32,636 bases of DNA, from positions 1 to 32,636 of the IMG/VR virus record IMGVR_UViG_3300028840_001200. The stretch is one strand, 5' to 3'. Position 1 is the first letter of the stretch. Each line of letters opens with the position of its first letter. This DNA is from a virus. The notes beneath the pieces are model-generated. The model was not told the DNA's origin. It did not search any database and worked only from the letters and a program-made list of their open reading frames with translations. The position numbers and the translations under genes were made by a program. Below, in pieces: positions 1-7,337 of the stretch.

Positions 1-49
1 AAAGAAATTAACAATACATACAGACTCTTACAATATGATTAAAGAGATT
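1..49. repeat. Terminal direct repeat, left copy
   Basis: Bases 1-49 are identical to 32588-32636. Both copies lie inside the large terminase reading frame, and joining them keeps that frame open. This is best read as the overlap of a circular assembly. It is much shorter than a typical physical phage terminal repeat. It implies a closed length of 32587 bp, consistent with a circularly permuted or headful-packaged genome. Confidence 0.95.
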
Positions 50-196
50 GAAGGTTATTCTTGGAAAACAGATAAGGAAGGAAGATCATTAGAAGAACCT
101 TTGAAAATTGATGATCACGCAATGGATGCTATGCGTTATGCAATCTATACACATTATGCAAATAGAGTAGACTATAATCTTGTGGTACCTAAATAG
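1..196 (+). CDS. terL: Terminase large subunit, C-terminal part (gene split by the window ends)
   Basis: This is the 3' end of the gene that starts at 31551. The frame runs from base 2 to the TAG at 194-196. After removal of the 49-bp overlap the joined gene encodes 410 residues, normal for a siphophage TerL. This part contains the motif DDHAMDAMRY (residues about 383-392). The Asp in this position of TerL proteins is the last acidic metal ligand of the RNase H-like nuclease that cuts the DNA concatemer. The portal gene follows after 11 bp, the usual order. Confidence 0.95.
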   Translation, partial: KKLTIHTDSYNMIKEIEGYSWKTDKEGRSLEEPLKIDDHAMDAMRYAIYTHYANRVDYNLVVPK

Positions 197-207
197 GATA
201 AAATAAT

Positions 208-2271
208 ATGGATATTTTAAAATTATTTCGAAGTAAAAAAGTAGAAGATCTTGAGCAACAGGTGACTGATCTACAACAACAATTAGTTGCCACGTCAGAT
301 TTGAGTAAGTCTTTGATTGGATTCAATGATGGTCGAACATACTATTTTGATACATCAAAGAATGATTCTTTCTCTGAGCATTATACAATTTATAGAGGAA
401 TTGATTTACTTGCATCCCTTGGAGCAGGATTAGAAGTTGAAATATACAGAGGTGATAATCTTGTTCCACCAGAAACAACCCTACCCGGTGGATTTAATAT
501 TTACTCTCCAAATCCATATATGTCATTAAATGATCTACATTACAACGCCTTAGTATGGTATTTTTATCGTGGGGAGTATATGGTAGAGATCAATGACGAA
601 AGTGGGTTTATGTATTTGATGCCTATCAATCCAAGTAATATGTCAAGGAAAACAAACAGTAAGGATTGGACATTTGATAACGGTGGTGTTAAAAGAACAA
701 TTCTTGATGAGAATCTAATATATGTCAAGATGTTGAATCCTGATGATAATGCAAGAGGATTAAGTCCTGTCGATGTTGTTAAAACAGACTTGTTAAATGA
801 AAAGGCATCCCTTGATTACAATACTGCTTTCTTCAAAAACTTTGGTCAGATATCAGGTTTCTTCTATGACAAAGAAGGTAAAGCAAGAAATGAAGATATG
901 GAAAGAATTGTTAAGCAATTCAAGTCTACAAAAGTAGGTACACATAAAGCATATCAAGCACTTGGTTTGCCACGTGGAATCAGATACGAGCAAATGGGAC
1001 AAACAATGGCAGAAATGCAATTCTTGGAGTCTCGTAAGGATATACGAGATAGAATCTTAGCTATCCTTGGAATACACAAGGCATTGTTCGGAGTAACAGA
1101 TCAAGTCAATAGAAGTGTTTCTGAAGAAGCTGTAAGAATGCTTTGGTTACATAACCTACAACCTAAAATGAAAAGAATTGAAAGTGCTTGGAATAGAAAG
1201 TTGTTCAGAGATTACTTTCCTGCTTTTACATATAAATTCGACTTTTCTCAAATAGCTGAATTAAAGCAATCTGCTGATGCATTAGATAAACGTGCTAGAT
1301 TGTTGAAATATCTTGGATACACAACAAATGAAATCAATGAGCGTTTGAAGATTGGTATGGAAGAAATTAATGATCCAGTCTTAAACGTAAGAGTACTTCC
1401 AACTGGATTGATTCCGTTTAGTGAGTTTTCAGATACAGATGAAAATGCTTCTAATAATACAAAGTATATTTCATCACAGAACGTAGATGAATTGTTACTT
1501 GAATACTTTCCAGATGATAATGAAGAAATCAAAGAAAACAGTAATACATACAAGAATATGCGTTATGTACGCAAAATGGATAAGATATCAAGAAAGTCAG
1601 AAAAGAAAATGACTTCTAAGTTAGGTAAATTCTTCAGTAAAGAACTTGGAGCTGTAATTAAAATAGTATTGGGCGAACAACAAGCAGCAGAAGGATTCAA
1701 CACAACAGAAGTCCTGGCACAAATAATGAATCTGTTGAATGAGAATAAGTCTAATCTAATTAAACTAATGACACCTTTATATGAAGATGCCTCATTAGAT
1801 GCAGATACATTAGCTACTAATTTTGTTAAAACAACAGCTGATCCTGCAGCTAATGAAGCTGTTGTGTCACAATTAGCAAATAAAATTACAGACATATCAA
1901 ATCACACATATAGATTAATTAGAACACAGATAAAAGATGGAATCAATGCTGGTGAAACAATTGATCAAATAGCAAACAGAGTTAGAAATGTCTATAAATT
2001 CAATAAATCAAGAGCTCGAATGATTGCCAGAACAGAAACATTGAAAGTAACAGAAGCTACAACAGATGAAAGATATAAAGAAGCTGGAGTTCAATTGAAA
2101 CAATGGATCAGTTCTGGTGGAGAAGAATCAAGAGAAGAGCATATAGCAAATGCATCACAGGGACCAATTCCCTATGATCAAACATTTCAAAGTGGACAAA
2201 TGCATCCTGGAGAAGGATCAGCGTCACAAGTTATCAATTGTAGATGTACATTAGTTCCCGTCATTAGATAA
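208..2271 (+). CDS. Portal protein fused to a MuF/SPP1 gp7-like minor head domain
   Basis: At 687 residues this is much longer than an ordinary HK97-family portal (about 400-500). Residues 1 to about 400 look like a portal: an N-terminal coiled coil, then aromatic-rich segments such as YNALVWYFYRGEYMVEI and a helical core with IRDRILAILGIHKALFGV. The portal forms the ring through which DNA enters and to which the tail binds. From about residue 480 to the end the protein matches the Mu F/SPP1 gp7 head morphogenesis pattern: ARMIARTETLKVTEA, then Gly-X-X-Leu-Lys-X-Trp, REEH, and the C-terminal NCRC. In many phages these are two genes; here there is one open frame and no sign of frameshift. Start ATG at 208; the SD in front of it is weak (GGATAAAATAAT). 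Confidence 0.92.
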   Translation: MDILKLFRSKKVEDLEQQVTDLQQQLVATSDLSKSLIGFNDGRTYYFDTSKNDSFSEHYTIYRGIDLLASLGAGLEVEIYRGDNLVPPETTLPGGFNIYSPNPYMSLNDLHYNALVWYFYRGEYMVEINDESGFMYLMPINPSNMSRKTNSKDWTFDNGGVKRTILDENLIYVKMLNPDDNARGLSPVDVVKTDLLNEKASLDYNTAFFKNFGQISGFFYDKEGKARNEDMERIVKQFKSTKVGTHKAYQALGLPRGIRYEQMGQTMAEMQFLESRKDIRDRILAILGIHKALFGVTDQVNRSVSEEAVRMLWLHNLQPKMKRIESAWNRKLFRDYFPAFTYKFDFSQIAELKQSADALDKRARLLKYLGYTTNEINERLKIGMEEINDPVLNVRVLPTGLIPFSEFSDTDENASNNTKYISSQNVDELLLEYFPDDNEEIKENSNTYKNMRYVRKMDKISRKSEKKMTSKLGKFFSKELGAVIKIVLGEQQAAEGFNTTEVLAQIMNLLNENKSNLIKLMTPLYEDASLDADTLATNFVKTTADPAANEAVVSQLANKITDISNHTYRLIRTQIKDGINAGETIDQIANRVRNVYKFNKSRARMIARTETLKVTEATTDERYKEAGVQLKQWISSGGEESREEHIANASQGPIPYDQTFQSGQMHPGEGSASQVINCRCTLVPVIR

Positions 2272-2289
2272 AAAATAGGAGTATAAAAA

Positions 2290-3093
2290 ATGTCAGAATC
2301 TATAAACACAAATCTGGTTTTAGAAGCACAAGCATCTAAAAAGAATGAGAGGGTTATCAATTACATTGCTACCAAAGAAATAGTTGATTCAATGGGAAGA
2401 TTGTTTCTTGTTAGTGGTATGGACCTTTCATATCTAAAGAAATTTAAATCTATTTACTACAATCATAATAAAAATGATCTACCAATCGGAAAAGCGAATT
2501 CTGTTCGAAAGAGTGGAGATGAAGTTCGAATTGCTGTGGAATATGCCAAAATGGAGGAGAATTCCTTCGCAGACACAGTTTATAAACTCGTTCGTGCAGG
2601 ATACATCAATGGTGGTAGCATCGGAATAACAGCAAGTATGGATGATGTTGAGTTCCCAGAAAAGATGAAACATAAAGGGAAACAAGTCAAGATGCTTGTT
2701 AAGAAATCCAAATTACACGAATTTAGCATTACTCCTAATCCAGCTAATGATGGGGCAGTCCCATTGAACGCTTCATTAGATAAGGCAGTTGAAGAAGGAG
2801 TCATTGACGAACTTGAAGCAAACGAATTCAAGATCATATTGAGGGATGCTAAGGTTGATGATAATACGGAAGAAGAACACGTCGCCGGACCAAATCCCGA
2901 ACAAACTATAAATGAGGACGTCGTATCTCTACAGGCACGTATCGCTGAATTGGAGCTTCAATTGAAAGAACAAGAAGCTGAAGAAGAATCACAAGATTCA
3001 GTCTATGCAGAACTGTATGATGAATTTATAGATACAACAGAATCAGATGATAATCAGGATGAAGACTCGTGGATGAGCGAGTTTTTAAAATAA
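2290..3093 (+). CDS. Prohead protease, HK97 family, with acidic scaffold-like tail
   Basis: The 267-residue product has a herpesvirus assemblin/HK97 protease core. The candidate catalytic His is in the segment IYYNHNKNDLPIGKA, the candidate Ser is in NGGSIGITA, and the typical strand LHEFSITPNPAN closes the domain. Such proteases cleave scaffold and capsid N-termini during head maturation. From about residue 190 the sequence turns acidic and coiled-coil-like (LQARIAELELQLKEQEAEEE). This suggests that the scaffold is fused to the protease, since no separate scaffold gene is seen. The capsid protein also keeps its own N-terminal coiled coil. SD AGGAG lies upstream of the ATG. Confidence 0.92.
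   Translation: MSESINTNLVLEAQASKKNERVINYIATKEIVDSMGRLFLVSGMDLSYLKKFKSIYYNHNKNDLPIGKANSVRKSGDEVRIAVEYAKMEENSFADTVYKLVRAGYINGGSIGITASMDDVEFPEKMKHKGKQVKMLVKKSKLHEFSITPNPANDGAVPLNASLDKAVEEGVIDELEANEFKIILRDAKVDDNTEEEHVAGPNPEQTINEDVVSLQARIAELELQLKEQEAEEESQDSVYAELYDEFIDTTESDDNQDEDSWMSEFLK
2896..2913 (+). promoter_or_regulatory. Promoter-like core element, late version (upstream of capsid gene)
   Basis: The sequence CCCGAACAAACTATAAAT lies inside the protease gene, about 280 bp before the capsid start. It matches the element at 18604-18621 in front of the collagen fibre gene except for one missing T, and it shares GAACAAACTAT with a minus-strand element at 28728-28769. It is in-frame coding sequence (Pro-Glu-Gln-Thr-Ile-Asn), so its regulatory role is inferred from the match alone. 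Confidence 0.35.
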
Positions 3094-3121
3094 GAGAATT
3101 ATAGGCGTTTGAGGCACGGAA

Positions 3122-3149
3122 GTGACCATATCAAACAGCACACTATGAT
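3122..3149 (+). promoter_or_regulatory. Possible sigma70-like promoter for the capsid gene
   Basis: The 97-bp gap 3094-3190 contains GTGACC, a 16-bp spacer and TATGAT, a moderate match to a -35/-10 pair. It lies 41 bp before the capsid ATG. The gap also has a weak 6-bp inverted repeat (GTTTGA/TCAAAC). An extra promoter here would fit the need for large amounts of capsid protein. The match is not strong enough to be sure. Confidence 0.3.
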
Positions 3150-3190
3150 AATCTAATAGTAACACAATAAACCATAAGAGGTGTAAAACA

Positions 3191-4402
3191 ATGGATAAAC
3201 GTGCAGAATTAAAAGGACTTATGAAAGAGATCAATGCTGAAATGAGTTCTGAAGATAGAGAAGCTCTAGAAGCAAAATGGGCTGCTCAAGATGAAACAAA
3301 CGCTAAGATTCTTGAAGAAAATAAAGAATTGAAGGCATCCTTGGAAAAAATGCAAGGTAAAGTTATCACACTAAAACAAAATACAGGTATCAATACCTAT
3401 GTATTTAGTGGTTATGATCCTAAACTAAGCAGAAACTTCAAAGCGACTCTAAGTGCTGAAGATTCAAACAAAGTTGCTGAACTTTTAATCGCCCAAGCAA
3501 AAGCAAGACAAGTTGGCGAATTAGATCTTCAAGCTGCTTTTGATGGCTCTAATGCTGTACCAGTACAATATGGTAACGCACTAATGGGTCTTGCAGAACT
3601 ATCATCTGTTGCTCTACAATATGCTAGAGTAATTCAGATTGATGCTCCTGTGTTGAAGCTGCCTGCAAAGGGTACTCGTGATAGTGTTGATTCACAAGCA
3701 TCAGGTACTGCTAACCGTGAAGGTACTTCTACTATTGGTCAAATCACTTGGACTATCGACAAACGTGTCGGTAACTATATGGAAGTTCGCAACGACCAAT
3801 TAGATGACGCTGTTATTGATCTTGTTAATGAAATTATCGTACCATTCCAAGCAGAAGCAATTGGTCAAAATGCAGATGATGAAATGTTCAATGGAACAGA
3901 ATTCACATCAAGCGTTTCTGATGTAACTGCTGCTGTTGATAGTACTGGTACTGTTACTTTCTCTAACTTGAACACAATGTTCTATCATATTGAATGGGAA
4001 CGTCTAGGTGCTGGCGCTGATCCTAAATGGTTCGGTCCTCGCTCTATGTTGAAAGATATTGCTGGATTGGTAGACTCACAAGGTAGACCTATTTTCCAAC
4101 AAGTTCCAATCAACGGACGTCCTTCTCAAATATTGATGGGAGCTGAGTATGTAATCACTCCTTCGATTACTACTCAAGCTACTGCTACTGATGAAGCTCT
4201 TACATTAGCATTTGGTGATCCTTCTCAGTACATCATCGTTGTTCGTGGAAGTCAGTTCGTATCAATGGTAAACCCATACATCAAGATGAAAGAAGATGTT
4301 ACCCAATTTGTATGTAAAGCAAGAATGGATGGAAATATTGCAGATCACGCAACTCCAGCCAGCTCTAAAGCATGGGCAACAATGAAGTACGCGGACGCTT
4401 AA
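3191..4402 (+). CDS. Major capsid protein, HK97 fold
   Basis: The 403-residue product starts with about 60 residues of charged coiled coil (delta-domain-like, probably removed by the upstream protease). The shell domain follows, with features typical of HK97-family capsid proteins: a conserved basic and aromatic strand (WTIDKRVGNYMEVRNDQL), an acidic helix (VPFQAEAIGQNADDEMFNG) and a late strand (FGDPSQYIIVVRG). It forms the icosahedral head. SD GAGGTG sits 8 bp before the ATG. A strong hairpin follows the stop codon, so the transcript may be partly terminated or stabilised here. Confidence 0.94.
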   Translation: MDKRAELKGLMKEINAEMSSEDREALEAKWAAQDETNAKILEENKELKASLEKMQGKVITLKQNTGINTYVFSGYDPKLSRNFKATLSAEDSNKVAELLIAQAKARQVGELDLQAAFDGSNAVPVQYGNALMGLAELSSVALQYARVIQIDAPVLKLPAKGTRDSVDSQASGTANREGTSTIGQITWTIDKRVGNYMEVRNDQLDDAVIDLVNEIIVPFQAEAIGQNADDEMFNGTEFTSSVSDVTAAVDSTGTVTFSNLNTMFYHIEWERLGAGADPKWFGPRSMLKDIAGLVDSQGRPIFQQVPINGRPSQILMGAEYVITPSITTQATATDEALTLAFGDPSQYIIVVRGSQFVSMVNPYIKMKEDVTQFVCKARMDGNIADHATPASSKAWATMKYADA

Positions 4403-4421
4403 TAGGTTAATACCTAATTAT

Positions 4422-4448
4422 GGGGGTGGTCTTCGGATCACCCCCTTT
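4422..4448 (+). terminator. Strong UUCG-capped hairpin after the capsid gene
   Basis: GGGGGTGGTC (4422-4431) pairs with GATCACCCCC (4436-4445) through 10 bp, including one G-U pair. The loop is TTCG closed by C-G, the very stable cUUCGg tetraloop. Only three T residues follow, so it may be a leaky terminator or a 3' end that protects capsid mRNA from exonucleases. It lies just before the SD of the next gene (start 4462). Confidence 0.65.
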
Positions 4449-4461
4449 CAGAGGTAAACAA

Positions 4462-5043
4462 ATGGCATTAGCATCTAACGCATTAATTGACAGAACGTAC
4501 TTTAAACAGTACGCAGACGATCAAATATCTGTATCTGAAAATGACGATGCAATTGAGAATATCATTAATGCAAAAACGGAAGAGTTTCATAAGTATTGTG
4601 AAATCACTCAATTCAAATCTCGTCAATATACAGAATACTACGATGGGAATGGGGGTGGTTTCTTGTACCCTCGTAATTTACCTATCATATCAATATCTTC
4701 AATTCACGATAGCGCAGAGTGGGATTTTACTGCTGATACTCTTATAGACTCAGACTTATATAGATCTGTAGATGGTAGATATGTTGCGTTACAACCAACA
4801 GCACCCAGATTTGTGCAATCAACTCAAAACATCAAAATTGTTTATACTGCTGGTTACGCAAACATTCCAGAAGATGTTAAACTTGCCTGTGTTCGAGAAG
4901 TTGTAAGAGAGTTTCAAAACAGAAGACATCCGGATGTATCAAATATAAATTTAGATGATGGTACAATTGCTTTTGTTGAAAAAGGACTTTTGAAGTCTAC
5001 TAAGGAGGTCCTTGATCAATATAGACTATTGGGAGTTGTTTAA
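4462..5043 (+). CDS. Head-tail connector (gp6-like adaptor)
   Basis: The 193-residue protein has the pattern of the small connector proteins that bind under the portal: a helical N-terminus, a central strand region (YPRNLPIISISSIHD), then IKIVYTAGYANIPEDVKLAC and a C-terminal helix. The IVYTAGY-x-x-IPEDVK segment is a hallmark of the HK97 gp6/SPP1 gp15 type. I chose the ATG at 4462, preceded by AGAGG, rather than the in-frame ATG at 4420. The 4420 start lies in the terminator stem and has no SD. The stop overlaps the next start in TAATG. Confidence 0.82.
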   Translation: MALASNALIDRTYFKQYADDQISVSENDDAIENIINAKTEEFHKYCEITQFKSRQYTEYYDGNGGGFLYPRNLPIISISSIHDSAEWDFTADTLIDSDLYRSVDGRYVALQPTAPRFVQSTQNIKIVYTAGYANIPEDVKLACVREVVREFQNRRHPDVSNINLDDGTIAFVEKGLLKSTKEVLDQYRLLGVV

Positions 5044-5489
5044 TGTTAGATATAAGAATTAGAACAACTGCTGAAACAGAAAGGATGCTTGTAGAACTAC
5101 CAAAAGATTGGCGTAATGCTCTTGTAAAGGGTGTTAGAAACGCAACTTTATTTGCAGAAGGAAAAGCAAAAGGATCATTTGGTAAGCACGGAAACCTTAA
5201 AGTTGGTACAGGTCTATTAAGAAGATCAATCAGATCGAGAGTTAGAGAAAGATACAATGATATAATTGGTGAATTATCATCAAATGTTATATATGCTGGA
5301 ATACACGAGTATGGTGGGACTATAACAGCAATCAAAAAACCTTATCTACGATTTACCGTTGGTGGAAGATGGGTACAGGTTAAATCTGTTAGAATGCCAG
5401 CACGACCATTTCTATATCCAGCTATTGCAGATAATATTGCTGCAATTAATGATATTATAACAAACACAATTGGAGAGGAACTTGATTAA
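5043..5489 (+). CDS. Head-tail joining / tail completion protein (HK97 gp10-like)
   Basis: The 148-residue protein carries the typical sequence of the HK97 gp10-like family: VGTGLLRRSIRSRV, then VIYAGIHEYGGTI, then MPARPFLYPAI near the C-terminus. These proteins act at the head-tail junction or in tail completion. The gene is translationally coupled to the previous one (TAATG) and to the next one (TAATG). Confidence 0.85.
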   Translation: MLDIRIRTTAETERMLVELPKDWRNALVKGVRNATLFAEGKAKGSFGKHGNLKVGTGLLRRSIRSRVRERYNDIIGELSSNVIYAGIHEYGGTITAIKKPYLRFTVGGRWVQVKSVRMPARPFLYPAIADNIAAINDIITNTIGEELD

Positions 5490-5932
5490 TGGCATTAACA
5501 AGAAAATTAATAAGAGAGGCAATCATACCTAACATAAAGGATCTGTTTACACTCTCAAATGATTATGCTATTGAACCTGTAAAGGTGAGGCATGGTATTG
5601 TTAATCCAGGAGAAGTCAAGCAATACCCCACATTGTGTCTGTATATAAGTCAGACGCCAGTGATACAAGACTTCCTTGGATCTAATGAGGTTCATAGAAA
5701 CGCTACTATCAATGTCGTTGGTTATACAAACAATGAAGATGATATGGAAACTATGGCGGATGAATTTCAAAAGTTTCTTTATTCAGATGATTTTGTTTAT
5801 TCGGATTGTAATGTTTCGTTAGATAGTGAAGGAGTCACTTTTGCATCAGATGGTGTCTCTGGATCTGTCGGACTTACAATGTTCGATTTTATTTTTTATT
5901 TTGACTTTATTCAGGATTTGAATAAAGAATAA
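5489..5932 (+). CDS. Probable tail terminator protein
   Basis: This 147-residue protein sits between the gp10-like gene and the tail tube gene, where siphophages carry the tail terminator (lambda gpU-type) that stops tube growth and joins the tail to the head. The sequence has the alternating strand pattern expected (TLCLYISQTP, HRNATINVVGYTNNEDD, VGLTMFDFIFYFDFIQDL) but no single diagnostic motif. The call rests mainly on position and length. Confidence 0.6.
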   Translation: MALTRKLIREAIIPNIKDLFTLSNDYAIEPVKVRHGIVNPGEVKQYPTLCLYISQTPVIQDFLGSNEVHRNATINVVGYTNNEDDMETMADEFQKFLYSDDFVYSDCNVSLDSEGVTFASDGVSGSVGLTMFDFIFYFDFIQDLNKE

Positions 5933-5946
5933 ACGGAGGTAATAAA

Positions 5947-6369
5947 ATGGCTTGCGGAGTAAAACTATCAAACGATGCAAGGATTACTCTTAGTGGTAAC
6001 ACAGTTGCTAGATTGAAATCTTGTGCTATTAATTTTGGTTTTGGTGAAATTGATATCAGTGCCCTAACAGACAGTTATGATAAATACTGTCAAGGTTCTG
6101 GTAATTCCACAATTACAGCAGATTTTGATCTTGATCTTGAGGATACTGCACAATCACAACTTGATACTTATGGTAGAGAAGGTGGAACTTTCAATGATAT
6201 GAGAGTTTACTTTGATTCTACTACATATTTTGCTTGTGATTTGGTTGAAGACTCAGAAGCAACAATGTTTGTTACAAGTTGGAATCCATCTGCACCAGGA
6301 AGAAACCAAACTATTGCAGGAACAATGACTATTAGAGTTAGTGGTCCTCTTGGACGTTATCCGACCTAA
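5947..6369 (+). CDS. Major tail tube protein
   Basis: The 140-residue, beta-rich protein has the look of a tube subunit: a short N-terminal strand (ARITLSGNTVARLKSC), a middle with alternating hydrophobic residues (NSTITADFDLDLEDTAQ) and a C-terminal strand pair (NQTIAGTMTIRVSGPLG). Its place after the terminator and before the frameshifted chaperone genes fits. A strong SD (GGAGG) precedes the ATG. Confidence 0.72.
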   Translation: MACGVKLSNDARITLSGNTVARLKSCAINFGFGEIDISALTDSYDKYCQGSGNSTITADFDLDLEDTAQSQLDTYGREGGTFNDMRVYFDSTTYFACDLVEDSEATMFVTSWNPSAPGRNQTIAGTMTIRVSGPLGRYPT

Positions 6370-6373
6370 TAGC

Positions 6374-6390
6374 GGAGTGTAGAACACTCC
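6374..6390 (+). terminator. Short hairpin after the tail tube gene
   Basis: GGAGTGT and ACACTCC form a perfect 7-bp stem around a 3-nt loop (AGA), right after the tube gene stop. No T run follows, so this is more likely a processing or stability stem than a full terminator. Confidence 0.4.
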
Positions 6391-6420
6391 ATATAAAAAT
6401 TCATTTCGGGAGGTCAGTAT

Positions 6421-6702
6421 ATGACTACGAAAATTAAAGAAAACAAAAGAGAGATTCTATATGTCGATGAAGATGGTATCGAAAATAGAATCTCTCTTGG
6501 TTTTTCGGAGTTTGATCCTGTTGATTTTCTTTACTTTCTTACTTGGTATTTAAGTCGTCCTAACGGTCAGACGTGTAAGGATTGTATATTAACGAAATCA
6601 ATGATGAGTGGAAAGGCTCCCAACTGCCTCAAATGTGGTCTACCTACTGCAAGACTCCTGAAAAAATACTTCAAAAAGGAGAGGCCATATGAGAAAGTTT
6701 AA
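6421..6702 (+). CDS. Small Cys-rich protein, paralogue of the frameshift extension
   Basis: The 93-residue protein ends in a four-cysteine module: CKDC, then TKSMMSGKAPNC, then C two residues on. Almost the same module (CEGC, TKAMMSGKTPDC, then C) is found in the -1 frameshift extension of the next gene (7054-7120), so the two are paralogous. Residues 25-50 (FSEFDPVDFLYFLTWYLSR) form a hydrophobic helix. The four cysteines could bind zinc. Its place between tail tube and tape measure points to a tail assembly role. SD GGAGG lies upstream and its end overlaps the next gene by 14 bp. Confidence 0.7.
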   Translation: MTTKIKENKREILYVDEDGIENRISLGFSEFDPVDFLYFLTWYLSRPNGQTCKDCILTKSMMSGKAPNCLKCGLPTARLLKKYFKKERPYEKV

Positions 6703-7039
6703 TAAAAACAATACAAAAGAAGCTTGGAAAACACACCCAGATGAAAAAGATGTAAAAGCAAAAATACGTCCCTTCAAACTTTTATCTCTCACCAAAATTC
6801 CAACAGCTGAAGAAGTTGGTTTGGATCAGATGTGGAATGTCTTTAATTATGTTCTTATAGATTGGAAAGGAATTGAAGATGAGGATGGCCCGATGGAATG
6901 TAATGAAGAAAACAAAGAATTAGTCTATAACTATGATCAAGAGTTTGTTGTATTCATTATCAATGAAGCGGGTAAAATGAGAGATGCTGTTATTAGTAAT
7001 AAAGAATTAAAAAACTCGAAACCCTCGCAGACTGGTTAG
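6689..7039 (+). CDS. Tail assembly chaperone, short form (gpG-like)
   Basis: The 116-residue product of normal decoding ends at TAG 7037-7039. In lambda-like phages the two frames between tail tube and tape measure encode G and, by -1 frameshift, GT. These coat the tape measure protein during tail assembly and are absent from the virion. The protein is charged and helical and has no diagnostic motif; identification rests on position and on the frameshift signal at 7009-7061. SD GGAGAG is 8 bp before the ATG. Confidence 0.8.
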   Translation: MRKFNKNNTKEAWKTHPDEKDVKAKIRPFKLLSLTKIPTAEEVGLDQMWNVFNYVLIDWKGIEDEDGPMECNEENKELVYNYDQEFVVFIINEAGKMRDAVISNKELKNSKPSQTG

Positions 7040-7335
7040 GAGCTGGACTGGATTGCGAGGGATGCAAAGCAACTAAAGCAATGATGTCTGGTAAAACACC
7101 AGATTGTGTTGCTTGTGGATTTGTGACAGTAATCCCAGAAAATTATGAAATCGTAACTGTTCTGTTCGATTATATGAATTATATGGTCGATGGAATGAAA
7201 TCATTATCATTGAATGGTGTGTGTAAGACACTTGAGATAGCAGGTTTACCTGTAAATGATGTTAATCTTAAAAAAATTACAACCTTCCTTGTTTCTTTTA
7301 TGTTATCTAAAAACAAAGAAGCACAACAGAGGTAA
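6689..7335 (+). CDS. Tail assembly chaperone, -1 frameshift form (gpGT-like)
   Basis: Ribosomes that slip back one base on A AAA AAC (7009-7015) leave the 116-residue frame and continue in the frame ending at TAA 7333-7335. The fusion has 109 + 106 = 215 residues. The extension begins LETLADWLGAGLDCEGC and carries the CxxC ... CxxC module also found in the 93-residue protein just upstream. The extension frame has no well-placed start of its own: the ATGs at 7081 and 7084 have no SD and would cut the module in half. It ends 2 bp before the tape measure gene, as T does before H in lambda. Confidence 0.82.
7009..7061 (+). promoter_or_regulatory. Programmed -1 ribosomal frameshift signal
   Basis: The heptamer A AAA AAC (7009-7015) lies in the zero frame as TTA AAA AAC. 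Six bases later a perfect 8-bp stem forms between CCCTCGCA (7022-7029) and TGCGAGGG (7054-7061), enclosing 24 nt that include the zero-frame stop. A second small hairpin (TCTGGT/ACCAGA) follows at about 7087-7103. Heptamer, spacer and GC-rich stem are the three classical parts of a -1 frameshift site. Confidence 0.9.
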
Positions 7336-7337
7336 TT

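Noticed and set aside
4420-4461. Upstream ATG start for the connector gene
   Set aside because: It lies at the foot of the UUCG hairpin and has no SD. The ATG at 4462 has AGAGG and gives a normal N-terminus.
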